A DNA stretch of 64,000 nucleotides, taken from Mesonia ostreae. Lineage in GTDB: Bacteria; Bacteroidota; Bacteroidia; Flavobacteriales; Flavobacteriaceae. The stretch lies in NCBI RefSeq assembly GCF_031845265.1, contig NZ_JAVRBG010000003.1, forward strand, positions 124,001 through 188,000, read 5' to 3'. The notes under the pieces were generated by a model. It was not told the origin of the DNA. It made no database searches and saw only the letters and a list, made by a program, of their open reading frames with translations. Below, piece after piece: positions 35,025-43,604 of this stretch. Every line of letters begins with the position of its first letter. The stretch's first letter is position 1. The position numbers were made by a program, and so were the translations under genes.

Positions 35025-35085
35025 ATTTATATTAATTAGTGCTGCTAAAATAAGATTTTAAAGGCTAAAGCGAGAGACTGGACAT

Positions 35086-35117
35086 AAAAAAAGCGAAAAC
35101 TTTCGTTTTCGCTTTTT
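35086..35117 (-). terminator. Terminator of the beta-barrel 2 gene
   Basis: AAAAAAGCGAAAAC, TTTC, GTTTTCGCTTTTT; perfect stem. Confidence 0.85.
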
Positions 35118-35137
35118 AGGTATTTTTAAAATTTGGA

Positions 35138-35752
35138 TTAGAATTTATATCCAACTGAAATTTGAATCATATTATTTTTTTCATCATAATTATCAGTGTC
35201 AGCTATATCTGCTAAACCATAGTAATATCTAGCTCCAAACATAACTCCCATATCTAAAGTATAGCTTAAACCAATATTTAATCCATAATCGATAGATTTG
35301 TAGAAATCTTTAACATCCTCATCTCCACTTTCACTTACATCAGCTCCACTAGCTTCATACTCTTCATTAGCTGATACCAAAAAACCTACTTGAGGACCTG
35401 CTTCTATCGCTAAACCTTCAGTTGCATAGTATTTAAAAATTAAGGGTATATTAATATAATCAAGTTTTAATTTACTTTCTGCCTTAAATGTTTCTCCTAA
35501 GATTGTTTCAGATTCCTCATATTTATTTCCTTGCATAGAATAAAGAAGTTCTGGTTGAAAAGCAAACTTTTCTGAAAGCATAAACTCGGCGAAAGCTCCA
35601 ATATGTAAACCAGTTCTAGAATCTGCATCATCAGTGTCTCCATGTGAATTTGCAAAATTTACACCGGCTTTTACTCCGTATCTCACATCTTGAGCTTGTG
35701 TTCCAATAATTCCAAAAACTGCGATTGCAGCGGTAAGTAATAATTTTTTCAT
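35138..35752 (-). CDS. Outer-membrane beta-barrel protein 2 (PorT-like)
   Basis: 204 aa. Signal peptide about 1-20 (FGIIGTQAQ). VRYGVKAGVNFANSHGD, FAFQPELLYSMQG, INIPLIFKYYATEGLAIEAGPQVGFLVSA and the C-terminal IQISVGYKF are typical PorT-family strands, with the last residue Phe as in outer-membrane proteins. Closest in the window to barrel 4 (36780) by the motifs VKGGVNFANLTGD/EAGPQ. Its -7 box is TATATTTG on the minus strand at 35787-35780. Confidence 0.85.
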   Translation of the reverse strand: MKKLLLTAAIAVFGIIGTQAQDVRYGVKAGVNFANSHGDTDDADSRTGLHIGAFAEFMLSEKFAFQPELLYSMQGNKYEESETILGETFKAESKLKLDYINIPLIFKYYATEGLAIEAGPQVGFLVSANEEYEASGADVSESGDEDVKDFYKSIDYGLNIGLSYTLDMGVMFGARYYYGLADIADTDNYDEKNNMIQISVGYKF

Positions 35753-36117
35753 TATTAATTAGTTTTTGTTATACATTAACAAATATATCATTTTTTACAA
35801 AAAATCAAGAATTTTGTAAAAAATAATCATAAAAAGTAATTTTTTAAGAATCATTAAGGATCCTTATTAACTTATACTAAGCAATTTAGAAAAATAATTT
35901 TAAGCAAAGAGAACTTTATCATTTTTATTATTTAAGCATTTTTTTAATTGGTTGTGCTTATTTACCTCAATGGAGGAGGTTTTTTGTTTGGACTTTAAAA
36001 ACTTCTAGACGTTTTTAATGAAAGAAAACTAGCCAAGCCTTACTCTATAAAGATCTTATTCATATTTAGAACAAAAAAAAGAAGTAAATTTGTAGCAAAT
36101 TTTTAAATGAAAAAATA
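35753..36117. other. Divergent promoter region of barrels 2 and 3
   Basis: No gene. It holds minus-strand -7 TATATTTG (35780-35787) for barrel 2, plus-strand TAAATTTG (36085-36092) for barrel 3, and AT-rich filler. Confidence 0.55.
36085..36092 (+). promoter_or_regulatory. -7 element of the beta-barrel 3 promoter
   Basis: TAAATTTG, 25 bp before the start codon. Confidence 0.55.
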
Positions 36118-36711
36118 ATGAAAAAATTAATTTTATCTCTTGCTGCTATTGCAAGTTTTACATTTGCAAGTGCACAAGAACAAGAAGTAGAAACTTATGG
36201 GTTTGGAGAAGGAGATATGTTTATCTCTGGCTCTTTTGGAGTAGGAACTACAAAATACCCAGATGACTCTAAAGAAAATTCATTTAATATTACCCCACGT
36301 TTTGGTTATTTCTTAAATGATTTCATCGCTCTTGGAGCTCAAGCAGGGTATAGCAAACAAAAAGAAGAAAATACTTTAGGAAATGACGTTGTAGACAATT
36401 CTACATTTACCATTGGGGTTTTTGGTAGGTATTACCTTATGCCCGCTCAAAAATTCTCTTTCTTTGGAGAACTTGGTTTAGGTTACGGAACCACAAAAGA
36501 CATAAATGACAATAAAGTAAATGGGATTAATGTAGGCGTTACTCCTGGATTAAGCTATTTTGTATCTAAACATTTCGCCTTAGAAGCTAGCTTTGGAATT
36601 TTAGGTTACAACAGCGTAAAACCTGATGCTGATGGAGCCAAAGCAACTAATTCTTTCCAATTTGGATTGGATATGGATGATATCAACTTAGGTTTGATTT
36701 ACAAATTCTAA
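36118..36711 (+). CDS. Outer-membrane beta-barrel protein 3
   Basis: 197 aa. Signal peptide about 1-20 (ASFTFASAQ). GEGDMFISGSFGVGTTKY, ITPRFGYFLNDFIALGAQAGY, SFFGELGLGYGTTK, FALEASFGILGY and the final DINLGLIYKF show an OmpW/OmpA-type eight-strand barrel with C-terminal Phe. It differs from the PorT-like copies around it and is on the opposite strand. Function unknown. Confidence 0.85.
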   Translation: MKKLILSLAAIASFTFASAQEQEVETYGFGEGDMFISGSFGVGTTKYPDDSKENSFNITPRFGYFLNDFIALGAQAGYSKQKEENTLGNDVVDNSTFTIGVFGRYYLMPAQKFSFFGELGLGYGTTKDINDNKVNGINVGVTPGLSYFVSKHFALEASFGILGYNSVKPDADGAKATNSFQFGLDMDDINLGLIYKF

Positions 36712-36728
36712 ATTTTGAATTTAATCAA

Positions 36729-36761
36729 TAAAAAAGGGAAGGCAAATGCCTTCCCTTTTTA
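36729..36761. terminator. Bidirectional terminator between barrels 3 and 4
   Basis: AAAAAAGGGAAGGCA, AA, TGCCTTCCCTTTTT. Confidence 0.88.
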
Positions 36762-36779
36762 CTTTCTATTCTGTTTTAC

Positions 36780-37406
36780 TTAGAACATATACCCTACACC
36801 TAATTGGAATACAGAGTTATGTACACTAGGATCTCCTAATACTTCAGATTCATTTAGTAATTTAGATATTCCATATACATATCTTCCTTGTACAAAGAAT
36901 CCACTATCTAATTTGTATTCTAATCCACCAACTATACCAAACTCAAAATCTTCAGCTTCGTTAAGATCTACATCTCCAGCGTCAGCATTAGGTTGGTAAT
37001 CAACTTCTTCATTGATTTTAAAAGCTATTTGTGGTCCAGCTAATACACTTAATCCTTCCACTACATAATATTTAGCCATAATTGGGACTTGAATATAATC
37101 TAGTTGATACTCAATATTATCATCGTTATCTAGGAAGTTATCTTGTCCAGAACTTTCAACGTCAAAACCTTGACCAGAATACATCACTTCTCCTTGTAAA
37201 GAGAAACGTTCAGAATAAGGAACTTCGGCAACTAGACCAGCGTGGAAACTTGTTCTAGACTTGGTATCACCAATGTCATCTCCCGTTAAGTTCGCGAAGT
37301 TTACCCCTCCTTTTACACCAAATTGAATTAAATCTGAATCAGCTTGAGCGTTTGCGGCGAAAATTGATGTAGCAGCTACGGCTACGGTTAAAATTAACTT
37401 TTTCAT
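36780..37406 (-). CDS. Outer-membrane beta-barrel protein 4 (PorT-like)
   Basis: 208 aa. Signal peptide about 1-20 (SIFAANAQ). IQFGVKGGVNFANLTGDD, FSLQGEVMYSGQGFD, IQVPIMAKYYVVEGLSVLAGPQIAF and the end FQLGVGYMF are PorT-family strands. It shares its opening motif and GPQ block with barrel 2, so the two are probably a duplication. Its promoter -7 TAAGTTTG is on the minus strand at 37437-37430. Confidence 0.85.
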   Translation of the reverse strand: MKKLILTVAVAATSIFAANAQADSDLIQFGVKGGVNFANLTGDDIGDTKSRTSFHAGLVAEVPYSERFSLQGEVMYSGQGFDVESSGQDNFLDNDDNIEYQLDYIQVPIMAKYYVVEGLSVLAGPQIAFKINEEVDYQPNADAGDVDLNEAEDFEFGIVGGLEYKLDSGFFVQGRYVYGISKLLNESEVLGDPSVHNSVFQLGVGYMF

Positions 37407-37429
37407 TGTATTTGTTTTTTTGTTTGATA

Positions 37430-37437
37430 CAAACTTA
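37430..37437 (-). promoter_or_regulatory. -7 element of the beta-barrel 4 promoter
   Basis: TAAGTTTG on the minus strand, 24 bp before the start codon at 37406. Confidence 0.5.
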
Positions 37438-37520
37438 GGCCTTGCTTCCTTAAAGATTTACTAAGTAATGTTTAAAGTTATGCCAAAGGAAATTTTAAGA
37501 AATATGCTTACTTTTAGCCT

Positions 37521-38423
37521 ATGAAATGGAGCCAAGCCCTTAAGGATTACCAACATTATCTCAAAATAGAACGCGGTTTATCGCCCAATTCTATTCAAAA
37601 TTACGCTTATGACATTGTTAAATTAATCTCGTACTTAGAAGAACAAAAGCTTCAAGTTTCCCCAATTCGGTTAACCGAAGAGCAAATTCAGCCTTTTATC
37701 TACCATTTAGCGAAAGTGGTAAATGCGCGCTCCCAAGCCAGAATCATCTCGGGTTTGAAGAGTTTTTTCAATTACTTGATTTTTGAAGATTACCGAAAAA
37801 CAAATCCGCTAGAGCTTATAGAATCGCCAAAAATTGGAAGAAAATTACCTGATACCCTTACTACTCAAGAAATTGATCAACTCATAGATGCTATAGATCT
37901 AAGTCATCCGCAAGGAGAAAGAAACAGAGCCATCTTGGAAACTTTATATAGTTGCGGCCTGCGGGTTTCTGAGCTTACTGAATTAAAAATATCTGATCTT
38001 TTCTTTACGGAAGAATTTATTAAAGTTACTGGAAAGGGGAACAAACAGCGTTTTGTGCCCGTAAGTGAGCTTACCAAAAATTACATTACTACCTATAAAG
38101 ACTTGATAAGGGTGCACCAAGAACCTCAAAAAGAAGATGTAGATATTTTATTTTTGAATAGAAGAGGAAAAAAACTCACCCGAGCGATGATTTTTACGAT
38201 CGTCAAAACGCTAGCCAAAAAAGCGGGGATTCAAAAGAAAATAAGTCCGCATACCTTTAGACATTCTTTTGCTACTCATTTATTAGAAAATGGGGCCGAT
38301 TTGCGTAGCATTCAGCAAATGTTAGGTCACGAGAGCATTATTACCACCGAAATTTATATGCATGTAGACCGCAGCCACTTAAAAACGGTCTTAGAAAATT
38401 TTCACCCTAGAAGTAAGATGTAA
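37521..38423 (+). CDS. xerD: Site-specific tyrosine recombinase XerD
   Basis: 300 aa. SAM-like N-terminal domain (about 1-90) and tyrosine recombinase catalytic domain. Catalytic residues are Arg148 (YSCGLRVSEL), Lys172, His244 and Arg247 (HTFRHSFATH), His270 (LGHES) and the nucleophile Tyr279 (TTEIYMH). XerD with XerC resolves chromosome dimers at dif; the full set of catalytic residues and its place in a core gene region argue for the housekeeping enzyme rather than a mobile-element integrase. Confidence 0.9.
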   Translation: MKWSQALKDYQHYLKIERGLSPNSIQNYAYDIVKLISYLEEQKLQVSPIRLTEEQIQPFIYHLAKVVNARSQARIISGLKSFFNYLIFEDYRKTNPLELIESPKIGRKLPDTLTTQEIDQLIDAIDLSHPQGERNRAILETLYSCGLRVSELTELKISDLFFTEEFIKVTGKGNKQRFVPVSELTKNYITTYKDLIRVHQEPQKEDVDILFLNRRGKKLTRAMIFTIVKTLAKKAGIQKKISPHTFRHSFATHLLENGADLRSIQQMLGHESIITTEIYMHVDRSHLKTVLENFHPRSKM

Positions 38424-38756
38424 TTAGTTTCCTTATAAGAAACCATTTTAGCCTGATAAAGAACCAAGACCGCTACGCTGTTAGAAACAAGAACCAAGAC
38501 TTAATTATAAGTATCTGATAAGCTGCAGCATTTTAAAATAAATACCCTCTCGCCCTCGATAAAATCACTTTCAAAAAGCAAAATATACATTTTAAAACTT
38601 GTTAGTTTCCAAATATTTAAAGTTCTCATCAACTTTACATTATTTTTAACCAGATACTATGGAAAGACTAAAGTATATATAGAGATTAAAGTTTTGCTAA
38701 AACCTTAGCAATCTTTTTCAAGTTCTCCTCTACTCCTTATCTTTAAAGAAAAAACG
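38424..38756. other. Intergenic region with short direct repeats
   Basis: No gene. AAGAACCAAGAC occurs near 38459-38470 and again at 38489-38500. Otherwise AT-rich filler; the pseudogene begins at 38757. Confidence 0.5.
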
Positions 38757-39721
38757 ATGAAAACACTTAGAAAACACTTACATTTAGAAACGGAGATCAT
38801 TTACCAGCCATAGGATTAGGAACTTGGAAATCTGCGCCAGAAGAAGTTACACACGCAGTAAAGCATGCTTTAAATAACGGTTACAAACATATAGATTGCG
38901 CCGCCACTTATGGGAATGAAGACGCTGTAGGTAAGGCTTTCGCCGAAGTATTTGATGATGAAAAAATGAAAAGAGAAGATGTCTTTATTACTTCTAAACT
39001 TTGAAACAATGCACATAGAAAGGAAGATGTAATACCTGCTTTAAAGAAAACCTTAAAAGATTTACAACTAGACTATTTAGATTTATACCTTATGCACTGG
39101 CCTGTAGCTTTTAAATCTGGTTTAGAAGGAGCTCCAAAAAATGATGATGATTATCTTTCCTTAGATGAAGTACCTCTTGCCGAAACTTATAAAGCGATGT
39201 TAGAAGCCAAAAAACAAGGTTTGGTGAAACACGTTGGCGTGTCCAATTTTAGTGTAAAAAAACTAGAAGAGCTTACTAAGGAAATAGGAGAAGCTCCAGA
39301 AATGAATCAAGTAGAGCTTCACCCCTATTTGCAGCAAGATGATTTATTTGAATATTGTTCAAAACATAAAATTTTGATGACAGGATATTCTCCCTTAGGA
39401 AGTGGGGATCGTATTCCTGCCATGAAAGCCGAGGACGAACCTTCTTTATTAGAAAATAAAACCATTGAGAAAATCGCTAAGAAACATGGTGCCTCTCCTG
39501 CGCAAATCTTAATTAAATGGGCAGAATCTCGCGGAACAGCGGTAATCCCAAAGTCAACCAACGAAGGAAGAATTATACAAAACATCCAAAGTACAGGAGT
39601 AAACCTCGACAAAGACGATTTTAAACAAATAGCCGACTTAGATCGTCATTTTAGATATGTTACAGGCGAGTTTTTCGTTACTGAAGGAAACTCTTATGAA
39701 GATATTTATGATGAGAAGTAG
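38757..39721 (+). pseudogene. Aldo/keto reductase, broken by an 11-bp duplication and a nonsense codon
   Basis: The full frame reads like an AKR of about 318 aa: GDHLPAIGLGTWKSAPEEV, HIDCAATYGNEDAVGKAF, ITSKL, DYLDLYLMHWPVAF, HVGVSNFSVKKL, NQVELHPYLQQ, GYSPLGSGD and VIPKSTNEGRI are standard AKR landmarks. Two lesions break it. First, ATG at 38757 is followed by AAAACACTTAG (38760-38770) and AAAACACTTAC (38771-38781), a tandem 11-bp duplication that shifts the frame; deleting one copy restores Met-Lys-Thr-Leu-Thr-Phe-Arg-Asn-Gly-Asp. Second, TGA at 39002-39004 stands where AKRs have Trp (SKLWN). Catalytic Asp/Tyr/Lys/His residues are otherwise kept, so decay is recent. Downstream ATG at 39092 could give only a truncated protein. 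Confidence 0.85.
38760..38781 (+). repeat. 11-bp tandem duplication in the pseudogene
   Basis: AAAACACTTAG then AAAACACTTAC, differing only in the last base. Confidence 0.85.
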
Positions 39722-39793
39722 ATTCTAGAATCTAGATGTTAGTTGTTAAATGTTAGAAAATAGAATTTAGACAAAATAAAAAAGAAAAAAAAC

Positions 39794-39845
39794 TGTCATC
39801 CTAAACCTGCCCGTACCCTTAGGGCGGGCTTGTTCAAGAATCTCA
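39794..39845 (+). repeat. Dispersed palindromic repeat (family A)
   Basis: GTCATCCTAAACCTGCCCGT ... AGGGCGGGCTTGTTCAAGAA + TCTCA, the long form of family A. Confidence 0.7.
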
Positions 39846-39873
39846 TTCTAGCTTCTCAAATCACCAAAAGAAC

Positions 39874-39901
39874 TGTCATCCTGAACTTGTTTCAGGATCT
39901 C
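39874..39901 (+). repeat. Dispersed palindromic repeat, short form
   Basis: GTCATCCTGAACTTGTTTCA + GGATCTC; TCCTGAA and TTCAGGA are exact inverted repeats. Lies 28 bp after a long-form copy. Confidence 0.7.
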
Positions 39902-39994
39902 TTGCTAATAATTCCAAATTATAGAGCTTCCTACCTTGTCATATTGAAAATTCGTAAACTCTAAAATCTATATTCTAAATTCTATTCCATTAAA

Positions 39995-40037
39995 AAAGCC
40001 TAGATTTTAAACGCTAATCGTATAAAATCTAGGCTTT
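39995..40037 (-). terminator. Terminator of pepD
   Basis: AAAGCCTAGATTTTA and TAAAATCTAGGCTTT form a 15-bp perfect stem with a 13-base loop. Confidence 0.8.
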
Positions 40038-40061
40038 ATTATCTATATTCTATTTTAAAAT

Positions 40062-41519
40062 CTACTTCTTAGGAATTTCCTTTAAAGCAGCTAAGGTGAA
40101 TTTCCAAAATTTTTGCATAGAAGAAATACTTGCACGTTCATCTGGAGAGTGAGCTCCGCGAATGGTGGGGCCGAAAGAAACCATATCCATTTCTGGATAG
40201 TGACTTCCTAATATTCCACACTCCAAACCGGCGTGACAAGCTGCCACATCTGCTTCTTCGCCGTTTTGCTTTACATATAATTTTTCTACTACTTTTAAAA
40301 TAGATGAATTAGGATTAGGCGACCATCCTGGGTAATCTCCGCTTAAATCCACTTCAAATCCACCCAATTCAAAAGCTGATTTTAATGTGTTGGCTAAATT
40401 CCATTTTCCAGATTCTAGCGAAGATCGCGTTAAACACATTACTTCTGCATTTCCATTTTCTACACTTACTTTGGCAACGTTATTAGACGTTTCTACCAAA
40501 CCTTCAATCGCAGGACTCATTCTAAACACTCCGTTATGAATGGCTGTAATCGTTTTTAATAATTCCGTTTGATCTTTTTCCGACATTACTTCCGCAGGCA
40601 TTTCTGTATCTTTTAACTCAACCTTTAAGTTAGGTTCTAAAGTCACATACTCTTCTTTAATGGCTTTGGTGATGCTTTCAACCGCAGATTTAAATCTTTT
40701 CAAGTCTTTTTCGGTAACTACAACTACTGCATTACTCTCACGCGGAATCGCATTTCTTAATCCGCCTCCATTAATTTTGGCCACTTGCATTCCTGCATTA
40801 GCTCCTTCAAATAAAACGCGATTCATAATTTTGTTGGCGTTTCCTAAACCTTTAATGATATCCATTCCAGAATGTCCTCCATTAAGCCCTTTTACCGTAA
40901 TTTTAAAAGCTTTACTATTAGTAACAGCCTTAATGGTTTTATAGGTTTTTTTAGCGGTAACATCAATTCCACCGGCGCAACCAATCCCTATTTCATCATC
41001 TTCTTCGGTATCTAGGTTGAGTAAAATTTCACCATCAAGAATACTGTCATCCAAGTTTTTAGCACCCGTCATTCCTGTTTCTTCATCAATAGTAAACAAT
41101 GCTTCTAGTGAAGGATGTTCTATATCTTTACTTTCTAAAATCGCCATAATGGTCGCTACTCCTAGTCCGTTATCTGCACCCAACGTAGTTCCTTTAGCTC
41201 TCACCCAATCTCCATCTACATACATTTCAATTCCTTGCGTATCAAAATCGAAATCGGTATCGTTATTTTTTTGATGAACCATATCTAAATGCGACTGCAA
41301 GACTACCGTTTTACGGTCTTCTAATCCTTTGGTGGCTGGTTTTTTAATAATCACATTCCCTGCTTTATCCTCTAGTGTTTCTAGATCTAAGCTTTTACCA
41401 AAGTCCTTCATAAAAGCAATCACGCGCTCTTCTTTTTTAGAAGGTCTTGGCACTGCATTTAAGTCGGCAAATTTATTCCAAACCGCTTTAGGTTCTAAGT
41501 TTCTTATTTCTGAATTCAT
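40062..41519 (-). CDS. pepD: Aminoacyl-histidine dipeptidase (PepD, M20C)
   Basis: 485 aa, cytosolic di-zinc peptidase that cleaves X-His and other dipeptides. SHLDMVHQKN holds the first zinc His and Asp, GADNGLGVAT the bridging Asp, DEETGMTG the catalytic Glu, and the lid domain (about 200-380) carries GGHSGMDI. The C-terminal HAGLECGIL and SFGPTIRGAHSPDER complete the M20C pattern. Full-length, no anomalies. Confidence 0.93.
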   Translation of the reverse strand: MNSEIRNLEPKAVWNKFADLNAVPRPSKKEERVIAFMKDFGKSLDLETLEDKAGNVIIKKPATKGLEDRKTVVLQSHLDMVHQKNNDTDFDFDTQGIEMYVDGDWVRAKGTTLGADNGLGVATIMAILESKDIEHPSLEALFTIDEETGMTGAKNLDDSILDGEILLNLDTEEDDEIGIGCAGGIDVTAKKTYKTIKAVTNSKAFKITVKGLNGGHSGMDIIKGLGNANKIMNRVLFEGANAGMQVAKINGGGLRNAIPRESNAVVVVTEKDLKRFKSAVESITKAIKEEYVTLEPNLKVELKDTEMPAEVMSEKDQTELLKTITAIHNGVFRMSPAIEGLVETSNNVAKVSVENGNAEVMCLTRSSLESGKWNLANTLKSAFELGGFEVDLSGDYPGWSPNPNSSILKVVEKLYVKQNGEEADVAACHAGLECGILGSHYPEMDMVSFGPTIRGAHSPDERASISSMQKFWKFTLAALKEIPKK

Positions 41520-41607
41520 ATCTTGATTTTTAAAGTCTTACAAAGGTATTGGTTTCTCTTGCAACTATAAAATTTGGCTGCCTAGATTTAGTTTGTATTT
41601 TTAACCC

Positions 41608-42672
41608 GTGAAAAATAAACTGAATATTTTCTTAAGTCTTCTACTGCCCTTGCAATTATTGCTGATTACGGTGCTAAAAGCAAATCCGGTTTGGGTAGAG
41701 CAATTCTACAGTCTAGGTATTTATCCGTATATTTCTTATACATTAAGATTTCTCTTGGGTTGGATTCCCTTTTCTGTGGGGGATTTTTTATATGCTTTTC
41801 TTATTATAGGTTTGATGCGTTGGTTTTATCTTCGGATTAAAACAAGGTTTAGAAACTTCAAGCGCTGGATTTTTTCCGCTTTAGCGACACTTTCCGTTAT
41901 TTATGGATGCTTTAATTTATTTTGGGGTTACAATTACTACCGCTTACCTTTACATACTTCCTTAGAAATTGCAACCAATTATACACCTGAAGAGTTACTC
42001 ACTTATACTTCGCATCTCATTGAGCAAAGCAATACTTTACACCACGAGCTCACAAAAAATGACACACTCCAAATTAGCTTCCCTTTTACCAAGTTTGAAG
42101 TGGATGAAAAAGCAATAGAGGGTTATCATCATATTGCCCAAACATTTCCAGAATTGGCCTATCCTCAGCGCAGTTTAAAACCCTCATTGTTTAGCATTCC
42201 GCTTACGTATATGGGGTTTAACGGCTATTTGAATCCGCTTACCAACGAGGCGCAGTACAATAGACAAATTCCACTTTTTAAGCTTCCCAGTACTACGAGT
42301 CATGAAATTGGCCATCAATTGGGTTATGCCAAAGAAAATGAAGCCAATTATATGGCGTGCCTTACCACGATGAATCATCCCGATGAATATATGCGTTACG
42401 CGGGTTATACTTTCGCCTTACAGTATTGCTATGGCGAGCTTTTAAAAACGCAGCCGTGCGAAGCCGAAAATCTCCTTGCTAGCATTCATCCCGGAATTTT
42501 AAAAGATTATAGAGAAGTGAGGTTGTTTTGGGAAAGTCACAAAAATCCGCTTGAGCCTTTCTTTAAACTTTTTTATGGAGGTTATTTAAAGGCCAACAAT
42601 CAACCTCAAGGCATAGAAAGTTACAATTATGTGGTGGCGCTATTGGTGAATATGCATCAAAAGCAGAATTGA
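41608..42672 (+). CDS. DUF3810 membrane metalloprotease-like protein
   Basis: 354 aa with GTG start at 41608. Three N-terminal hydrophobic segments (about 5-25, 42-75, 88-110) anchor it in the inner membrane. A zincin motif HEIGH at 232-236 with the downstream Glu in KENEANYMAC suggests a metallopeptidase. This is the DUF3810 family, largely limited to Bacteroidota. Target unknown. It is divergent from pepD with an 88-bp spacer. Confidence 0.85.
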   Translation: MKNKLNIFLSLLLPLQLLLITVLKANPVWVEQFYSLGIYPYISYTLRFLLGWIPFSVGDFLYAFLIIGLMRWFYLRIKTRFRNFKRWIFSALATLSVIYGCFNLFWGYNYYRLPLHTSLEIATNYTPEELLTYTSHLIEQSNTLHHELTKNDTLQISFPFTKFEVDEKAIEGYHHIAQTFPELAYPQRSLKPSLFSIPLTYMGFNGYLNPLTNEAQYNRQIPLFKLPSTTSHEIGHQLGYAKENEANYMACLTTMNHPDEYMRYAGYTFALQYCYGELLKTQPCEAENLLASIHPGILKDYREVRLFWESHKNPLEPFFKLFYGGYLKANNQPQGIESYNYVVALLVNMHQKQN

Positions 42673-42689
42673 TTACTACGGATGAAATG

Positions 42690-42744
42690 AGATGCTGAAA
42701 CTAGCCCGCCTTAAAAAATATAATTCGGGCAGGTTCAACATGAC
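42690..42744 (-). repeat. Dispersed palindromic repeat (family A), opposite orientation
   Basis: CTGAAACTAGCCCGCC ... TTCGGGCAGGTTCAACATGA + C on the plus strand; the minus strand gives the CCTGCCCG...GGCGGGC core of the family. Confidence 0.65.
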
Positions 42745-42780
42745 CGATTTAGTTTTCGTGTTTGCGTTTAAAATTTCATG

Positions 42781-42788
42781 TAAATTTG
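42781..42788 (+). promoter_or_regulatory. -7 element of the TrmH-family gene promoter
   Basis: TAAATTTG, 19 bp before the start codon; TTTG at 42761-42764 could be a -33 with a short 16-bp spacer. Confidence 0.5.
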
Positions 42789-42807
42789 CAAAATCAAAAT
42801 CAATTTT

Positions 42808-43602
42808 ATGCACCTTCAGATTAGCAGTACTCAAAACAAAACGGTAAAACGTTTAATTCAGCTTCAAGAAAAATCTAGAAATAGAAAAAAGGATGGTGTT
42901 TTTATTATTGAAGGTCTGCGCGAATTGCAACTTGCCATCAAAGGAAATTACCAAATCCAGAGTTTGTACTACTGCGAACAGTTGATTTCATTTGAAAAAT
43001 TGGAAGCGTTAAACATTTCCGTTAAGGAAATTTTTCAGCTGAGTTTAGAGGTGTATCAAAAAATCGCTTACCGCGGAAGTACAGAAGGCGTGATCGCTAT
43101 TGCACATACAAAAAATCATGATTTAGCAGAGTTAACATTTCAGCAGAAAAATCTATTACTGCTTATTGCGGAAGCTCCCGAAAAACCTGGAAACATTGGC
43201 GCTATTCTCCGTACTGCAGACGCTGCGAAAGTTGACGCCGTATTCATCGCCAATCCCAAAACCGATTTGTACAATCCCAATATCATCCGCTCTAGCGTAG
43301 GTTGTGTGTTTACCAATCAAATCGCTACGGGAAGTACGCAAGAAATTATTGATTTTTTAAAAGAAAAAAAGATTAATTTTTACGCTGCAACACTTCAGAA
43401 TTCAAATATATATACAAATGAAGATTTTACACAACCTACAGCAATCGTAGTAGGCACAGAAGCCGACGGATTAAGTGAGCAATGGCGAAAAGAGTCCACA
43501 CAAAATATCTACATTCCCATGCAAGGAGAAATTGATTCTATGAATGTATCGGTTGCAGCGGGGATTTTAATCTATGAGGCGAAAAGACAAAGAGGCTTCT
43601 AA
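42808..43602 (+). CDS. TrmH-family RNA 2'-O-methyltransferase
   Basis: 264 aa. An N-terminal substrate-binding L30e-like domain (about 1-95, KSRNRKKDGVFIIEGLREL) is followed by the SpoU knotted methyltransferase domain, with EAPEKPGNIGAILRTADA (motif 1), ATAIVVGTEADGLSEQW (motif 2) and PMQGEIDSMNVSVAAGILIYEA (motif 3). It should methylate a ribose in rRNA or tRNA with S-adenosylmethionine. The target (rlmB-, tsnR- or trmH-like) cannot be told from this sequence. Confidence 0.9.
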   Translation: MHLQISSTQNKTVKRLIQLQEKSRNRKKDGVFIIEGLRELQLAIKGNYQIQSLYYCEQLISFEKLEALNISVKEIFQLSLEVYQKIAYRGSTEGVIAIAHTKNHDLAELTFQQKNLLLLIAEAPEKPGNIGAILRTADAAKVDAVFIANPKTDLYNPNIIRSSVGCVFTNQIATGSTQEIIDFLKEKKINFYAATLQNSNIYTNEDFTQPTAIVVGTEADGLSEQWRKESTQNIYIPMQGEIDSMNVSVAAGILIYEAKRQRGF

Positions 43603-43604
43603 TT

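Larger units (their letters stand above)
39722..40061. other. Intergenic region with word tract, repeats and terminator
   Basis: No gene. TCTAGAATCTAGATGTTAG-type word tract (39722-39765); family A repeats at 39794-39845 and 39874-39901; terminator of pepD at 39995-40037. Confidence 0.6.

Noticed and set aside
37521..38423. XerD-like gene as integrase of a mobile element
   Set aside because: Catalytic residues and length match the housekeeping XerD; no attachment site, excisionase or cargo genes are adjacent.
39002..39004. TGA codon read as selenocysteine or Trp in the aldo/keto reductase
   Set aside because: AKRs have Trp, not Cys, here; there is no SECIS-like hairpin after it, TGA is used as a normal stop elsewhere in the window (for example tilS), and a separate frameshift breaks the gene as well.
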